Shown here: positions 7,655-19,113 of the stretch, piece after piece | Position numbering within the stretch: the stretch's first letter is position 1 | Layout of the letters: the number at the start of each line of letters is the position of its first letter | From: Treponema sp. | GTDB taxonomy: Bacteria; Spirochaetota; Spirochaetia; Treponematales; Breznakiellaceae | Reading direction: 5' to 3' | DNA length: 41,705 nucleotides | Assembly (NCBI GenBank): GCA_031276965.1 | Contig: JAISMC010000100.1 | Location: forward strand, 1 to 41,705 | Notes under the pieces: generated by a model | Databases searched by the model: none | What the model saw: only the letters and a program-made list of their open reading frames with translations | What the model was told of the DNA's origin: nothing | Program-made: the position numbers and the translations under genes

Positions 7655-10600
7655 TTACTCTTCCGTATAGTCGGTGCTGGATTCTTCCTCCGCAGCCGTT
7701 GCCGGTTCGGCGATCTTCTCCAATTTGCGCCGTTCCAGAATCTCCTGCATATAGAGGTCAAGATCCTGCTGATCCTCGTCAAAGAGTTTTACCTGGCGGT
7801 AACGCTTCATCCCCGTACCGGCGGGAATGGGATGGCCGATAATGATGTTTTCCTTAAGCCCCCGCAGGTAGTCGGTGGAACCGGCAATGGCGGCATTGGT
7901 AAGGACCCGGGTAGTTTCCTGAAAGCTTGCCGCCGAGAGGAAGGAATCGATGTTGAGGCTTGCCTTGGTGATCCCCTGGAACATGGGCCGGGCCACCGCG
8001 GGCTGGCCCCCTTCGCCGATAACCCGGCGGTTTTCCTCGTGGAAACGGTATTTGTCCACCATCTGGCCGTAGATAAACTTGGTGTCCCCCACGGCAACAA
8101 TCTCCACCTTCCGCATCATCTGGAGAATAATAACGCCATTGTGTTTATCGTTGATGGACACCCCCTGGAGGCGGTAAACCTGCTGAATCTCGTCCATCAG
8201 ATAACGCTGCAAAGTACTTTCGCCCAGGATGTGCAGTATATCGTGGGGATTCACCGCACCCACACAGAGAGCCTCGCCGGCCTCCACGGTATCGCCGTCC
8301 CGGACCAAAAGCCGCTTGGTCATGGGGATGAGGTGCTTGTACTCCTTGCCGAAAGCGTCCTGCACAATCACTATCCGCTTACCCTTAACAATGCCCTTAA
8401 AGAGGACTACCCCGGCTACCTGGGCCAGCACCGCAAGGTTTTTGGGCTTTCGGGCCTCAAAGAGCTCCGACACCCGGGGAAGGCCCGATGTAATATCCAT
8501 GGCCTTGGCGCTTTCCTTTAAAGTCTTGGCTATGGTCCGTCCGGCGTTGATCTTTTCTCCCTCATCCACCAGGAGATAGGCCCCGCCGGGAAGGAAGTAG
8601 GAGGCAATCTCGGTCCCCCCGTCGTCCACGATGTAGATCCGGGGCTGTTTGCTCTCAAGCTGAAATTCGGTGATCCGCTTTTCTATGTTCCCGATTTCTT
8701 CGTCGATTTCTTCTTTTAAGGTGGTACCGGGGATGATATCCTCGTACTTTACGGTTCCGCTGGCTTCGGCGATGATGGGGTCCGAGAAGGGGTCGAAGGC
8801 AGCGATGGCCTTTTCGGCCCCCACGATATCTCCCTTCCTAACGACAAATTCCGAACCGTTCCGAATCTCAATTTTCTGATCCTGTCCGATAAGGTAGAGG
8901 GTACAGGACTTGTCCCCGGCCAGCACCATGGCGTAGGCAATTTCCGGGGAAAGAATTTCCTTCCCCTTCTGCCTGATAATGGGTTCCCCCCGGATGATCC
9001 GCGTACCGTCTTCCACCAGGAGCTCATCCTTATCATCAAGCTTATACTCCTTCATCACCTTATTGACCACGGTATAGCCCCGGCGGGTAAAGAGCCAATG
9101 GCCGTTCGCCAGTTCCACATGGGCCCCGGAAACTTCCCGGATATACACCGGATACTTGAGGAAGGTACGGTTCTCCTCGCTGATCTTGGTGGCGGCGCCG
9201 CCGATATGGAAGGTCCGCATGGTAAGCTGGGTACCGGGCTGGCCTATGGACTGAGCGGCGATGGTTCCTACCGCCTCGCCGATATCCACCGAGCGGTTGG
9301 TGGCCAGATTCCGGCCGTAACAGCGGCGGCAAACCCCGTGCTTGGCCTCGCAGGTCAGGACGGTACGGATCCGCACCGATTCGACCCCCGCCTCCTCTAT
9401 CTGGGCGGCAATGGCCTCGGTTATCTCCTCGTTCACGTCGATGATAAGCTCCCCCGTGATGGGATGCTTAACCCGTTCCAGGGTATAGCGGCCCACAATA
9501 CGATCCGAAAGGGGCTCTACAATATCCTCGCCATCTTTGATGGCCGAATAGGCAATGCCGTTGATGGTACCGCAGTCATCTTCGTTGACCACCACATCCT
9601 GGGCAATATCCACCAGCCGCCGGGTAAGGTATCCCGCCTCGGCGGTTTTAAGAGCAGTATCGGCAAGCCCCTTCCGGGCGCCGTTGGTGGAAATAAAGAA
9701 TTCGATAACCGAGAGGCCCTCCTTAAAGTTGGAACGGATGGGCAGCTCAATAATGTCCCCCGAAGGCTTGGCCATAAGGCCCCGCATCCCCGCAAGCTGA
9801 CGGATCTGATTACGGCTTCCCCTGGCGCCGGAATTGGCCATCATATACACCGAGTTAAAGCCGTCCCGGTCCGCCTCCAGAGTCTTCATCATGATATTGG
9901 TAAGATCCTCGTTGGTTTTAGACCAGACTTCAACCACCCTGTTGTACCGTTCTTCCTGGGTGATATGGCCCTGGCGGTACTGCTTCTGGATGGAATCGAC
10001 CTCCTTGTTAGCCTTGTCGATCATGTCGGTCTTTTCCTTGGGCACCACAATATCGTCCACCCCGATGGTGGCGCCAAAGACCGTGGCGTACTTATAACCC
10101 GTGGCCTTTATAACATCCAGCATACGGACCGTGGTCCAGGATCCCCTCTCGCTGAAAACATGCTCGATCAGGGCCCGGAGTTCCTTGTCCTTCAATTCAT
10201 AATTGATAAAGGGAACCTCCCGGGGCATTTCTTCGTTAAAGATCAGCCGTCCCGCGGTGGTTTCGATGAGGCCGTCCCTGCCGGGCTGAACTTCCCTGCC
10301 GGCCTTGTCCCAGACGGGAAACTTGGGGGGCTTTACCTTGATAGCCGCCTCCCAGTCCAGAGCTTTGGTTTCCACCGCCATGAGAATCTCCTCCGCCGAG
10401 GAAAAACGCCGGCCGGTTCCCTTGGCCTTGGGCTTAATCCGGGTAAGGAAGTTGATCCCCAGAACCATGTCCTGGGAGGGGAATACGATGGTCTTGCCGT
10501 TGGCGGGGTTGAGGAGGTTTCTGGCGCTGAGCATCAAAGTCCAGCACTCCATCTGGGCCGCCTGGGTCAGGGGTACATGAACCGCCATCTGGTCTCCGTC

Positions 10601-11950
10601 AAAGTCCGCGTTAAAGGCATGGCACACCAGGGGGTGCAGTTTGATGGCCTTCCCCTCCACCAGAACGGGCTCAAAGGCCTGAATCCCCAGGCGGTGCAGG
10701 GTGGGCGCCCGGTTCAGGAGCACCGGATGTTCCTTGACCACCTCGTCCAGAATGGCAAAAACCTCGGGGGTTTCCGCCTCCACCAGCATCTTGGCTTTCT
10801 TGATATTGTAGACCACATCCTTATCAACCAGCTTCTTCATAATACAGGGCTTGAAGAGCTCCAGGGCCATCTTGGTGGGAAGCCCGCACTGCCACATTTT
10901 GAGATCGGGCCCCACGGTGATAACGGAACGGCCCGAATAGTCCACCCGCTTTCCAAGGAGATTCTGCCGGAACCGGCCCTGCTGACCCTTGAGCATGTCG
11001 CTGATAGACTTGAGGGGCCGGTTGGAAGCGCCCTTCACCACCCGCTTCTTTTTGGAATTGTCGAAGAGCGCGTCCACCGCCTCCTGGAGCATGCGCTTTT
11101 CATTCCTGATGATGATGTCCGGCGCATTTAGGGTTTGCAGCCGTTTAAGCCGGTTATTCCGGTTAATCACCCGGCGGTAGAGATCGTTAAGATCCGAAGT
11201 GGCAAAACGGCCGCCGTCAAGCTGCACCATGGGCCGCAGCTCCGGGGGAATCACGGGAATTACGTCAAGGATCATCCACTCGGGTTTATTGCTGGAATTA
11301 CGGAAGTTTTCGACAATTTCGATGCGCTTAAGGAGCCGCTTATCGCTCTTGGCGCCCTTTTCGATCATCCTGGCCCGGAGTTCCTGGGCCATCTGATCCA
11401 GGTTGAGGTTTTCCAGCAGGGTCCGAACCGCCTCGGCGCCCATACCCGCGGAAAAACCGCCGCTGTAGCGTTCCTGGGCTTCGTAGTACTCCTCTTCGGT
11501 GAGGAGCTGCATCTTCTTGAGGTCCGTATCCCCAGCGTCGATGACTACGTATTTTTCGTAGTAGAGCACCGACCGGAGGGCCGCCATGGTAAGATCCAGG
11601 AGCAGCCCCATACGGCTGGGGACGGAACGGTAGTACCAGATATGGGAAACCGGGGCGGCCAGCTCGATGTGGCCCATCCTCTCCCGGCGTACCTTGAAAT
11701 GGGTAACCTCCACGCCGCAGCGGTCGCAGATAACCCCCTTGTAACGTATGGACTTAAACTTGCCGCAGTAACACTCCCACTCCTTTGTGGTGCCAAAGAT
11801 CCGTTCGCAGAAGAGGCCGTCCTTCTCGGGCCGGAGGGTCCGGTAGTTGATGGTCTCCGGTTTTTTTACCTCCCCGTATGACCAGGCCCGGATCATGTCC
11901 GGGGAGGCCAGGCGTATCATTATCGAATCGAAATCCTGAATATCCCGCAT
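7655..11950 (-). CDS. rpoC: RNA polymerase subunit beta'
   Basis: 1431 aa, full length for a bacterial beta' subunit of the core enzyme. Zinc site 1 uses Cys60, Cys62, Cys75 and Cys78 (CYCG...CDRC). The catalytic loop [12 protein letters not shown] has its three Mg-binding aspartates at 449, 451 and 453. The second zinc site [15 protein letters not shown] is present, as are the bridge helix and trigger-loop region ([16 protein letters not shown]). The start ATG at 11950 has a good GAGGAG site. It follows rpoB after 71 nt and is the last gene of the beta operon. The last ~20 residues (Ala/Glu-rich) are lineage-specific. Confidence 0.98.
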   Translation of the reverse strand: MRDIQDFDSIMIRLASPDMIRAWSYGEVKKPETINYRTLRPEKDGLFCERIFGTTKEWECYCGKFKSIRYKGVICDRCGVEVTHFKVRRERMGHIELAAPVSHIWYYRSVPSRMGLLLDLTMAALRSVLYYEKYVVIDAGDTDLKKMQLLTEEEYYEAQERYSGGFSAGMGAEAVRTLLENLNLDQMAQELRARMIEKGAKSDKRLLKRIEIVENFRNSSNKPEWMILDVIPVIPPELRPMVQLDGGRFATSDLNDLYRRVINRNNRLKRLQTLNAPDIIIRNEKRMLQEAVDALFDNSKKKRVVKGASNRPLKSISDMLKGQQGRFRQNLLGKRVDYSGRSVITVGPDLKMWQCGLPTKMALELFKPCIMKKLVDKDVVYNIKKAKMLVEAETPEVFAILDEVVKEHPVLLNRAPTLHRLGIQAFEPVLVEGKAIKLHPLVCHAFNADFDGDQMAVHVPLTQAAQMECWTLMLSARNLLNPANGKTIVFPSQDMVLGINFLTRIKPKAKGTGRRFSSAEEILMAVETKALDWEAAIKVKPPKFPVWDKAGREVQPGRDGLIETTAGRLIFNEEMPREVPFINYELKDKELRALIEHVFSERGSWTTVRMLDVIKATGYKYATVFGATIGVDDIVVPKEKTDMIDKANKEVDSIQKQYRQGHITQEERYNRVVEVWSKTNEDLTNIMMKTLEADRDGFNSVYMMANSGARGSRNQIRQLAGMRGLMAKPSGDIIELPIRSNFKEGLSVIEFFISTNGARKGLADTALKTAEAGYLTRRLVDIAQDVVVNEDDCGTINGIAYSAIKDGEDIVEPLSDRIVGRYTLERVKHPITGELIIDVNEEITEAIAAQIEEAGVESVRIRTVLTCEAKHGVCRRCYGRNLATNRSVDIGEAVGTIAAQSIGQPGTQLTMRTFHIGGAATKISEENRTFLKYPVYIREVSGAHVELANGHWLFTRRGYTVVNKVMKEYKLDDKDELLVEDGTRIIRGEPIIRQKGKEILSPEIAYAMVLAGDKSCTLYLIGQDQKIEIRNGSEFVVRKGDIVGAEKAIAAFDPFSDPIIAEASGTVKYEDIIPGTTLKEEIDEEIGNIEKRITEFQLESKQPRIYIVDDGGTEIASYFLPGGAYLLVDEGEKINAGRTIAKTLKESAKAMDITSGLPRVSELFEARKPKNLAVLAQVAGVVLFKGIVKGKRIVIVQDAFGKEYKHLIPMTKRLLVRDGDTVEAGEALCVGAVNPHDILHILGESTLQRYLMDEIQQVYRLQGVSINDKHNGVIILQMMRKVEIVAVGDTKFIYGQMVDKYRFHEENRRVIGEGGQPAVARPMFQGITKASLNIDSFLSAASFQETTRVLTNAAIAGSTDYLRGLKENIIIGHPIPAGTGMKRYRQVKLFDEDQQDLDLYMQEILERRKLEKIAEPATAAEEESSTDYTEE

Positions 11951-12021
11951 GTTTTACTCCTCGCTATAAGAGAGGTGAGGAGCGGCGGCGGAACTCTTTA
12001 TGTCCCGCTCTCCACTCTCCA

Positions 12022-15000
12022 CTAGAAATTAGACCCGCTCTTCGTTATCAGTTCCTCATCCCGCTCGGTAAGGGGAATCTGCTTGCCCTTGGCGTCATAG
12101 ATGGTCATATCCAGCGCCAGGCCGCGGAGCTCCTGTACCAGCACATTGAAAGATTCGGGAATCCCTGCGGTGGTAGAGGGCTCCCCCTTCACAATGGCCT
12201 CGTAAATTTTGGATCTCCCGGTCATATCATCGGACTTGATCGTCAAAAGTTCCTGCAGGGTATTGGCCGCGCCGTAGGCTTCCAAAGCCCAGACCTCCAT
12301 TTCCCCAAGGCGCTGTCCGCCGAACTGGGCTTTGCCCCCCAGGGGCTGCTGGGTTACCAGCGAATAGGGGCCGGTAGACCGGGCGTGCATCTTGTCGTCC
12401 ACCAGATGATGGAGCTTGAGAAAGTAGATAATCCCGCAGAATATGGGATTTACAAAGGCTTCGCCGGTACGGCCGTCCCGCAGGATGGTCTTGCTGGTAA
12501 CAGGGAGTCCGGCCTCCTTTAGTTTCTCCTCGATCTGTTCCGTAGTGGGAGACTGAAAAACCGGAGACGAGAACCACTCATCCAGGGTGGACGCGGCCCA
12601 GCCCAGCTCGGTTTCCAGGAGCTGGCCGATGTTCATCCGGGAGGGAACCCCCAGCGGGGTCAGGCATATATCCAGGGGAGTTCCGTCTTCCATGTAGGGC
12701 ATGTCCTCCTCGGGAAGGATCCGGGCCACAACCCCTTTGTTGCCGTGGCGGCCCGCCATTTTATCCCCTTCCCGGAGCTTTCGCTTGGTAGCGATTAAAA
12801 CCTTTACCACCTCATCCACGCCGGGATTAAGATCATCCCCTTCGGTACGTTTAAGCCGCTGAATATCGATGATGGTCCCCTCAATGCCGTGGGGCACCCG
12901 GAGGCTCGAATCCCGTACTTCCTTGGCCTTTTCACCGAATATTGAGTTAAGCAGTTTGAATTCCGGAGTAGTCTCGGTTTCGCTCTTGGGGGTTACCTTC
13001 CCCACCAGAATATCCCCGGAACGGACCTTGGCCCCCACCCGGATGATCCCCTCGGCGTCAAGGTTGTCCAGGCTCTTCTCCGAGGTATTGGGGATATCCC
13101 GGGTGATCTTCTCGGGCCCCAGCTTGGTCTCCCGGACCTCGGTAATAAATTCCTTTATGTGGATCGAGGTGAACATATCTTCCTTCACCACCCGTTCGGA
13201 AATGAGGATCGAATCTTCGTAGTTGTAGCCGTTCCAGGGCATAAAGCCCACCAGAATGTTCCGGCCCAGAGCCAGTTCTCCAAAACGGGTAGCGGGACCG
13301 TCGGCAATAACCTGTCCGGCCGTTATCTTGTCCCCAAGTTTTACGATGGGCCGCTGGTTATAGCAGGTATCCTGATTGGTCCGCTGATACTTGACCAGCC
13401 GGTACACGTCAAGCCCGGCGGCATTGGTTTCCGCAATGGGCCTGTCCGTCTTGGCGGAGGAGGCGTCGGGCTTAATGACAATCTCGTGGGAGGTAACCCG
13501 CACCACCGTACCGTTCCGGCGGGCTTTTGCCAGAACCCCCGAATCGTAGGCGCACTTGGCCTCCATCCCCGTACCGACCCGGGGCGCTTCGGGAAAGACC
13601 AGGGGCACCGCCTGACGCTGCATATTGGAACCCATCAGGGCCCGGTTGGCGTCATCATGCTCCAGAAAAGGAATGAGGGATGCGGAAACCGAAATGATCT
13701 GCTTGGGGGATACATCCATGTACTGGATATCCTCGGGGCTCCGGGTGGTATAGTCCCCCTGACGGCGGCATGAAACCTGGTCGTCCGCAAAAGAACCATT
13801 GTTCTTCAGCTTTGCCGAAGCCTGGGCAATGTAGTACCGGTCCTCGTCGATGGCCGAGAGGTATTCAATCTCCCTGCCCGCCACCCCTTTAACTACTTTC
13901 CGGTAGGGGGTCTCCAAAAAGCCATATTCGTTAACCCGGGTATAGTTGGCCAAAGATACGATGAGGCCGATATTGGGACCTTCCGGGGTTTCGATGGGAC
14001 ACATCCTGCCATAGTGGGTATAGTGAACATCCCGGACCTCGAAGCCCGCCCGGTCCCGGGAAAGCCCGCCGGGCCCCAGGGCATTGAGGCGCCGTTTGTG
14101 GGTCAGCTCCGCCAGGGGATTAACCTGATCCATAAACTGGGAAAGCTGGCTGGACCCAAAGAACTCCTTAATTGCCGCCACCACCGGTTTAATGGAGATT
14201 AGATCCTGGGGTTTAATAGTATCGGTCTCCTTGAGGCTCATCCGCTCCTTGGCAATACGCTCCATCCGGCTGAAGGCGGTCTTCATCGCATTGGCCATCA
14301 GTTCCCCCACGGAACGGACCCGCCGGTTACCCAGGTGATCGATGTCGTCGATATTTTCATCCCCCACGTATACCTTAATGAGGAATTTCATGGTGGCGAT
14401 GATGTCCTGCTTGGTCAGCGTAAATTCTTCCAGGGGAGGCTTGAAGTCGAATTTTTTGTTCAGCTTATAGCGTCCCACCCTTCCCAGATCGTAGCGCCGG
14501 GAGGTAAAGAACATGCCGTTAAGATCCTTTTCCGCAGCATCAACGGTGATCGATTCTCCGGGCATGAGTATCGAGTAAACATTGGAGAGGGCGTCTTCCT
14601 TCGAAGGTTCGTCCCTGCCGGGCTCGTCCTTGATGAACTTGATCTCCTCCCGCTCGAAGCAGTTAAGAAGCATCGGCGAATTAAGGCCGCCCCCTGCAAA
14701 ATCAATGACCTCCACCGACTTAATACCGTTGGCTAAAAGCTCGTCCACATTATGGGGATGCAGCTTTTCCCCGGCCCGGTAAAGCTTTTTCTGCTCCGGG
14801 CTGTTTTCTGCGCCGGCCCACACTGCGGCGGCAAGGATCTTGCCGGAAAATTTTTCCCTGGTCTCCCGGTCGTCCTTTACCTTTAGGGTCTTGGTGGTAT
14901 AGAAGGCCCGGATAATTTCCTCCCGGCTTTCATAACCCAGGGCCCTGAGGAAGATGGTCCCCAGGATTCGTTTTTTCCGGTCGATTTTGGCGTAGATCAA

Positions 15001-15549
15001 TTCCCGTTTCTGATCGATTTCAAATTCCAGCCAGCTTCCCCGGTAGGGTATAATCCGGGAAGAGTAGATTCCTTTCTCGTGGCTGAAAATAACCCCCGGA
15101 GACCGGTGGATCTGGGAAACCACCACCCGTTCCGCTCCATTGATAATGAAGGTTCCCCGCTCGCTCATGAGGGGGATATCCCCCATGTAGATATCCTTCT
15201 GACGAATCTCGCCGGTCTGCTGGAAAATAAGGTTGATCCGGGCCTTCAGGGGCAGGGCGTAGGTAAGTCCCTTCTGCTTGCAATCCTGTTCGGAAAATTT
15301 AATGTTTTCCTCGTCCAGGGTATAGTACTCGTATTCCAGCACCATGTCCCCGTTAGGACTTTCGATGGGAAAGGTGATCCTAAAAACCTCTTCCAGACCC
15401 TGCGGTTCCAGGGGCTTCTTGTCTCTAAGCCGTTCCCGCTGGAGGAAGCGCTCATAGGAACAAAGCTGAATATCTATCAGATCCGGCAGTTCCATCACAT
15501 CCTGAATATCCACGCCCACGTATGTCCGTTTAGCGGTTGTCTTTGCCAT
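12022..15549 (-). CDS. rpoB: RNA polymerase subunit beta (natural Asn at the Ser531 position)
   Basis: 1175 aa beginning [13 protein letters not shown] chose the ATG at 15549, not an in-frame one 66 nt upstream, because a GGGGG-type ribosome site precedes it and the upstream residues resemble no beta N-terminus. Conserved blocks include [45 protein letters not shown], and near the end [13 protein letters not shown] and [18 protein letters not shown]. In rifampicin cluster I the residue equivalent to E. coli Ser531 is Asn489 (codon 14083-14085), as reported for treponemes and Borrelia. Between rplL and rpoC in the operon, with a structured 255-nt leader. Confidence 0.98.
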   Translation of the reverse strand: MAKTTAKRTYVGVDIQDVMELPDLIDIQLCSYERFLQRERLRDKKPLEPQGLEEVFRITFPIESPNGDMVLEYEYYTLDEENIKFSEQDCKQKGLTYALPLKARINLIFQQTGEIRQKDIYMGDIPLMSERGTFIINGAERVVVSQIHRSPGVIFSHEKGIYSSRIIPYRGSWLEFEIDQKRELIYAKIDRKKRILGTIFLRALGYESREEIIRAFYTTKTLKVKDDRETREKFSGKILAAAVWAGAENSPEQKKLYRAGEKLHPHNVDELLANGIKSVEVIDFAGGGLNSPMLLNCFEREEIKFIKDEPGRDEPSKEDALSNVYSILMPGESITVDAAEKDLNGMFFTSRRYDLGRVGRYKLNKKFDFKPPLEEFTLTKQDIIATMKFLIKVYVGDENIDDIDHLGNRRVRSVGELMANAMKTAFSRMERIAKERMSLKETDTIKPQDLISIKPVVAAIKEFFGSSQLSQFMDQVNPLAELTHKRRLNALGPGGLSRDRAGFEVRDVHYTHYGRMCPIETPEGPNIGLIVSLANYTRVNEYGFLETPYRKVVKGVAGREIEYLSAIDEDRYYIAQASAKLKNNGSFADDQVSCRRQGDYTTRSPEDIQYMDVSPKQIISVSASLIPFLEHDDANRALMGSNMQRQAVPLVFPEAPRVGTGMEAKCAYDSGVLAKARRNGTVVRVTSHEIVIKPDASSAKTDRPIAETNAAGLDVYRLVKYQRTNQDTCYNQRPIVKLGDKITAGQVIADGPATRFGELALGRNILVGFMPWNGYNYEDSILISERVVKEDMFTSIHIKEFITEVRETKLGPEKITRDIPNTSEKSLDNLDAEGIIRVGAKVRSGDILVGKVTPKSETETTPEFKLLNSIFGEKAKEVRDSSLRVPHGIEGTIIDIQRLKRTEGDDLNPGVDEVVKVLIATKRKLREGDKMAGRHGNKGVVARILPEEDMPYMEDGTPLDICLTPLGVPSRMNIGQLLETELGWAASTLDEWFSSPVFQSPTTEQIEEKLKEAGLPVTSKTILRDGRTGEAFVNPIFCGIIYFLKLHHLVDDKMHARSTGPYSLVTQQPLGGKAQFGGQRLGEMEVWALEAYGAANTLQELLTIKSDDMTGRSKIYEAIVKGEPSTTAGIPESFNVLVQELRGLALDMTIYDAKGKQIPLTERDEELITKSGSNF

Positions 15550-15641
15550 GCTACCCCCAAGCTCTGTTAAAAATAACCAAAGGATGACCGGAAAGCGGAC
15601 AAGCCCCCCGGACATCCCCGTATTATGAGAATTAAATATTG

Positions 15642-15693
15642 GACTTGTTTGACAACCCGGTTAGTTGTTCCGGACTTTAGTCCGGCACAAGTC
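15642..15693 (-). promoter_or_regulatory. Candidate three-way-junction RNA in the rpoB leader
   Basis: An outer 7-bp stem GACTTGT/ACAAGTC (15642-15648 with 15687-15693) encloses two hairpins: ACAAC/GTTGT with a 7-nt loop (15652-15668) and CCGGACT/AGTCCGG (15670-15685). All three stems are perfect and account for nearly every base. It sits 93 nt upstream of the rpoB start. Function unknown; a regulatory leader, processing site or attenuator are all possible. Confidence 0.5.
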
Positions 15694-15752
15694 TCCCAAG
15701 AAAACGCGGATCTTTGACAAAATCCACGTCTTCTTGTTGTTTTTAAACGGCC

Positions 15753-15783
15753 GTTGTCCGGAAAATTGAAGTTTCCGGACAAC
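15753..15783 (-). repeat. Conserved hairpin element, copy A (after rplL)
   Basis: Perfect 12-bp stem GTTGTCCGGAAA/TTTCCGGACAAC with a 7-nt loop, 21 nt downstream of the rplL stop. A second copy with the same stem and loop sizes lies after rpmG (19114-19144). No U-run follows, so it is not a simple intrinsic terminator. It could tune the higher rplL than rpoBC expression, by processing or partial termination. Confidence 0.6.
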
Positions 15784-15804
15784 TCCATTGCCTTCTTCCC
15801 GCGT

Positions 15805-16197
15805 TTACTGAATTTCAACCGTACCGCCGGCGGCAGTAACTGTTTCCTTGATCTTGGCGGCCTCATCCTTGGAAACATTCTCCTTGAGGGGCTTGGGAGC
15901 TCCTTCAACAAGATCCTTAGCTTCTTTGAGACCAAGACCGGTAACAGTGCGGACTTCTTTGATGACCGCTATTTTTTTAGAGTCATCAAAGGCCTTAAGA
16001 ATAACATTAAATTCCGTTTTCTCCTCGGCGGCGGCTTCGCCTCCGGCGGCGGCAGGAACCGCTCCGGCGGCTATTGCCACAGGAGCTGCGGCGGAAACGC
16101 CAAATTTTTCCTCCATGGCCTTAACCAGTTCGGAAACTTCCAGAACCGTCATGGAAGAAATCGCCTCTAAAATCTGATCGTTAGTAAGGGCTGCCAT
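15805..16197 (-). CDS. rplL: Ribosomal protein bL12 (L7/L12)
   Basis: 130 aa from [16 protein letters not shown]. The N-terminal dimerisation helix, the Ala/Gly-rich hinge (about 35-55) and the C-terminal domain [23 protein letters not shown]...[15 protein letters not shown] are all in place. The ATG at 16197 is preferred over an in-frame one 30 nt upstream because AGGAGA lies 6-8 nt before it. L12 forms the ribosomal stalk with L10 and recruits GTPase factors. Followed by hairpin copy A before rpoB. Confidence 0.97.
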   Translation of the reverse strand: MAALTNDQILEAISSMTVLEVSELVKAMEEKFGVSAAAPVAIAAGAVPAAAGGEAAAEEKTEFNVILKAFDDSKKIAVIKEVRTVTGLGLKEAKDLVEGAPKPLKENVSKDEAAKIKETVTAAGGTVEIQ

Positions 16198-16355
16198 ATT
16201 ATCTTCTCCTAGAATACAAAGTAACACGCTTCATACGATGCGCGCCCGGGAAGGCCCGGATATGGACCCGGCAGAACAGCAGCAACGGCTTCTAAGCCGG
16301 AAGTCTGAAGGGCCCCTTACCCCTCCTCCATTGGCGGCGGGGTTGATCGCTAAAA

Positions 16356-16898
16356 CTATGCGCTTTCCGCTTTTTTGTCGGCAATTGCCTTGACGGTCCG
16401 CACCAGCCGGGCGTTAACATCATTGAGCGCCCCCGCCAGATTCCGTACCGGTCCGTTCATCACCGACATAAGCATCGAGATAAGCTGTAGTCTGCCCGGC
16501 AGCCTGGAAAAGGCCTCCACCTGTTTGCCGCCGTAGATGGAACTGCCCACAAGGCCGCCTTTAACCTTGAGGGCCGGAGCCTCCTTGGCAAAATCGAAGA
16601 GGATCTTGGCCACCTCGTTGGAATCTTTAGGAGAGATAGCCACCGCCGTGGGACCGACAAGATAGGCCGACACGTCCGGCGCGGAAAGCTGTTCAAAGGC
16701 TATACGGGCAAAATTATTCTTTACTACCTTGAACTGGGCTTCCTTTACCCGGAGCTGCCTGCGGAGAGCGGTGATCTGCTCCACCGTAAGCCCCCGGTAA
16801 TCGGCAAAGATAAAATCCGGGGATTTCCCGAAGGATTCCTTTAATGCGTTTATGGCCGCCGTCTTGGCGTCCTGTATCTTTTTTGCGACTATCGCCAT
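16356..16898 (-). CDS. rplJ: Ribosomal protein uL10
   Basis: 180 aa, normal length for the stalk base protein that binds 23S rRNA and carries L12 dimers. Typical features are the N-terminal KIQDAKTAAINALKESFGKSPDFIFADYRGLTVEQITALR segment and RNNFAR-like KVVKNNFARIAFEQ. The C-terminal helix that holds L12 (LVRTVKAIADKK) is present. Located between rplA and rplL; 158 nt separate it from rplL, in which I found no gene and no clear terminator. Confidence 0.97.
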   Translation of the reverse strand: MAIVAKKIQDAKTAAINALKESFGKSPDFIFADYRGLTVEQITALRRQLRVKEAQFKVVKNNFARIAFEQLSAPDVSAYLVGPTAVAISPKDSNEVAKILFDFAKEAPALKVKGGLVGSSIYGGKQVEAFSRLPGRLQLISMLMSVMNGPVRNLAGALNDVNARLVRTVKAIADKKAESA

Positions 16899-16961
16899 TT
16901 TTCACTCCTTAATAAGGCCGGAAAAACCACGGTCCTTCCGCAGTTCCGGCAGCAACAGGGA

Positions 16962-17639
16962 TTATTCATCCTTCATAGAGACCCACACGCCGGGCCCCAT
17001 GGTGGAAGCCACCGAAACGGTCTGAATAAATTCGCCCTTGGCGTCGGCTGGCCGTTTCCGTTTGACCTCGCCCACCACCGCTTTGACATTTTCGGCAATC
17101 TTTTCCGGTTCCATGGAAACTTTGCCCACCGCAAGGTGCACCACTCCGGTCTTGTCGGCCCGGAACTCAACCCGGCCCTTCTTTAATTCCGAAAGGGCGC
17201 CCTTTAGATCAAAGGTAACGGTACCGGTTTTAGGATTCGGCATAAGTCCCCTGCGGCCCAGTACCATGCCAAGCTTTCCCACATCCTTCATCATGTCCGG
17301 GGTAGCCACAGCCACATCAAAATCCAGCCAACCCCCCTTGATCTTCTCGATAAGGTCCTCGGCGCCCACAAAGGCGGCCCCCGCCTCCTGGGCCTCCTTT
17401 TCTTTCTCGGCTTTGCAAAATACCAGCACCCGCTTTTCGCCCCTGAACTGATGGGGCAGAACTACGGTGTCCCGGACGGACTGGCTCTTTTTAAGGTTGA
17501 CCTTAACCGAGAGATCCACGGTTTCATCAAATTTGGCGTATGCCATGGATTTGACCAGATCCAGAGCCTGCTTTAATTCGTAGGAAAGGGCGCTGTCGTA
17601 CTTTTTGAGACATTCGAGGTATTTTTTACCGCGTTTCAT
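16962..17639 (-). CDS. rplA: Ribosomal protein uL1
   Basis: 225 aa. Recognised from [15 protein letters not shown], the [22 protein letters not shown] block, and the [15 protein letters not shown] signature. L1 binds 23S rRNA at the E-site stalk and in many bacteria represses its own rplK-rplA mRNA. Its ATG overlaps the rplK stop by four bases, so the two are translationally coupled. Confidence 0.97.
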   Translation of the reverse strand: MKRGKKYLECLKKYDSALSYELKQALDLVKSMAYAKFDETVDLSVKVNLKKSQSVRDTVVLPHQFRGEKRVLVFCKAEKEKEAQEAGAAFVGAEDLIEKIKGGWLDFDVAVATPDMMKDVGKLGMVLGRRGLMPNPKTGTVTFDLKGALSELKKGRVEFRADKTGVVHLAVGKVSMEPEKIAENVKAVVGEVKRKRPADAKGEFIQTVSVASTMGPGVWVSMKDE

Positions 17640-18067
17640 TTTTCCACCTCAACGCCCATAGACCGGGCGGTCCCGGCGATAATCTTCATCGCCGCATCAA
17701 TGCCGTTGGCGGAGAGATCCGCCATCTTCAGCTTGGCGATTTCTTCACACTTTGCCTTGGGCAGCGTACCTACTTTGATCTTATGCGGCTCCCCGGAACC
17801 CTTCTCCAGACCTATGGCTTTTTTGATCAAAACCGCCGCCGGGGGGGTCTTGAGGATAAAGGTAAAGGACTTATCCGCATAAACGGTGATAACCACCGGT
17901 ATGATAAGTCCCGGCTCCATAGATTTCGTCCTATCGTTAAACTGCTGGACGAACTGGGGGGCGCTGACCCCGTGGGGCCCCAGGGCCGGTCCGACCGGGG
18001 GGGCCGGCGTAGCCTTCCCTGCGGGACACTGAAGCTTGATAAGGGCGGCAATTTTTTTCTTTGCCAT
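17636..18067 (-). CDS. rplK: Ribosomal protein uL11
   Basis: 143 aa from [17 protein letters not shown], with the proline-rich [14 protein letters not shown] segment and the rRNA-binding C-terminal domain ending [10 protein letters not shown]. The ATG at 18067 has AAGGAG 7-9 nt upstream; an in-frame ATG 111 nt further up adds unrelated residues and was rejected. L11 forms the GTPase-associated centre with 23S rRNA and is also the sensor platform for RelA-type enzymes. Confidence 0.97.
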   Translation of the reverse strand: MAKKKIAALIKLQCPAGKATPAPPVGPALGPHGVSAPQFVQQFNDRTKSMEPGLIIPVVITVYADKSFTFILKTPPAAVLIKKAIGLEKGSGEPHKIKVGTLPKAKCEEIAKLKMADLSANGIDAAMKIIAGTARSMGVEVEK

Positions 18068-18202
18068 ATATGCTCCTTTGTAGTGGGTCCGGGAACCGGC
18101 CAAAACCGTTCTCCGGATTTGCGGGGGACAAATCCCCCTCCTACTGCCATTAAAGCGCTCAAGCGCTTCTATTAACAACGCAACAACAGCGCCGGAGCGC
18201 CG

Positions 18203-18760
18203 CTACATTTTCTCCACCTGCAAAAGGTCCACTTCTACTGCGGTACTCCGTCCAAAAATACCAACCATGACCTTCAGCTTGTTCTTCTCCTGATTGACGG
18301 TCTCAATGGTTCCCGTAAATGACTCGAAGGGGCCGTCAATGATCTTAACCTGTTCTCCGGCGGCAAAAGACTGTCTGGCCCGGACCGGCCGCTCGCCTTT
18401 GATCTCCCCGGATTTCTGCAGTATGGACCGGGCTTCGTCCCCGGTCAGGGGGTTGGGCTTCCTGTCCGCCGGGGTTCCCACAAAACCGGTAACCCCCTGG
18501 ATCTTCTTTATCTTTGAGCAGGTGGCCTTCCATTCAAGATCGGGCAGATCCATCTCCACCAGAATATAACCGGGAAGGAACTTCTTGGTCAGGGTCCGCT
18601 TTTTGCCGTCCTTGACCTCCACCACCTCTTCCGAAGGAACCTTTACGTCTTTGACCACTTCCTTATCGAGATCCCCCGATTCGGTCATCATGCGGATGGT
18701 TTTTTCTATCTTATTTTCATATCCTGAATAAGTGTGGAGGACATACCAGCCGGTCGCCAT
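18203..18760 (-). CDS. nusG: Transcription elongation/antitermination factor NusG
   Basis: 185 aa. The N-terminal NGN domain begins ATGWYVLHTYSGYENKIEKTI and includes FLPGYILVEMDL; the C-terminal KOW domain has QSFAAGEQVKIIDGPFESFTGTIETVNQEKNKLKVMV. NusG binds the beta' clamp helices and links RNA polymerase to Rho or to ribosomal S10. Nine nt after secE; 135 nt before rplK. Confidence 0.97.
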   Translation of the reverse strand: MATGWYVLHTYSGYENKIEKTIRMMTESGDLDKEVVKDVKVPSEEVVEVKDGKKRTLTKKFLPGYILVEMDLPDLEWKATCSKIKKIQGVTGFVGTPADRKPNPLTGDEARSILQKSGEIKGERPVRARQSFAAGEQVKIIDGPFESFTGTIETVNQEKNKLKVMVGIFGRSTAVEVDLLQVEKM

Positions 18761-18769
18761 AATTTCCCT

Positions 18770-18952
18770 TTATTTAAAAATTGCCTGCACCCCAAGGAGG
18801 AGGAACACATCCGCCAAGCCCAGGATAACGGCAAACACAATGGTGGAGATGATAACAACCTTGACCGAACTGATAACATCATCCCGTCCCGGCCATACGA
18901 CCTTACGAAGTTCGGCATAAGATTCTTTAATAAACTGAACCAATCTGTTCAT
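18770..18952 (-). CDS. secE: Preprotein translocase subunit SecE
   Basis: 60 aa, the short single-span form of SecE. The amphipathic N-terminus IKESYAELRKVVWPGRDDVISS is the hallmark, followed by one membrane helix (VVIISTIVFAVILGLADVFLLL). It clamps SecY in the inner membrane; secY is in the same window at 39836-41164. Conserved neighbour of nusG. Confidence 0.95.
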   Translation of the reverse strand: MNRLVQFIKESYAELRKVVWPGRDDVISSVKVVIISTIVFAVILGLADVFLLLGVQAIFK

Positions 18953-19014
18953 GGTATCCTCTTACTAATGACCGGTTCCGCCGACCGGGCGGGCTTTTCC
19001 CGCTCTTTCAAGAC

Positions 19015-19087
19015 CAGGCCAGGTAGGACTCGAACCCACAACATTCGGTTTTGGAGACCGACGCTCTACCATTAGAGCTACTGGCCT
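19015..19087 (-). tRNA. trnW: tRNA-Trp (CCA anticodon)
   Basis: 73-nt cloverleaf. Acceptor stem AGGCCAG/CTGGCCT (19081-19087 with 19016-19022), T arm GTGGG-TTCGAGT-CCTAC, anticodon loop with CCA, and a G discriminator typical of bacterial tRNA-Trp. The 3' CCA is not encoded. It lies between rpmG and secE, the classic position. Confidence 0.95.
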
Positions 19088-19113
19088 AAATTTCAGGCTC
19101 TAAATACACTGGA

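Noticed and set aside
9098-11131. 677-codon frame antisense to rpoC
   Set aside because: rpoC is unmistakable on the other strand; long antisense frames are common in GC-rich coding DNA with this codon use. The same holds for 301-1341, 24339-25790 and 32046-33584.
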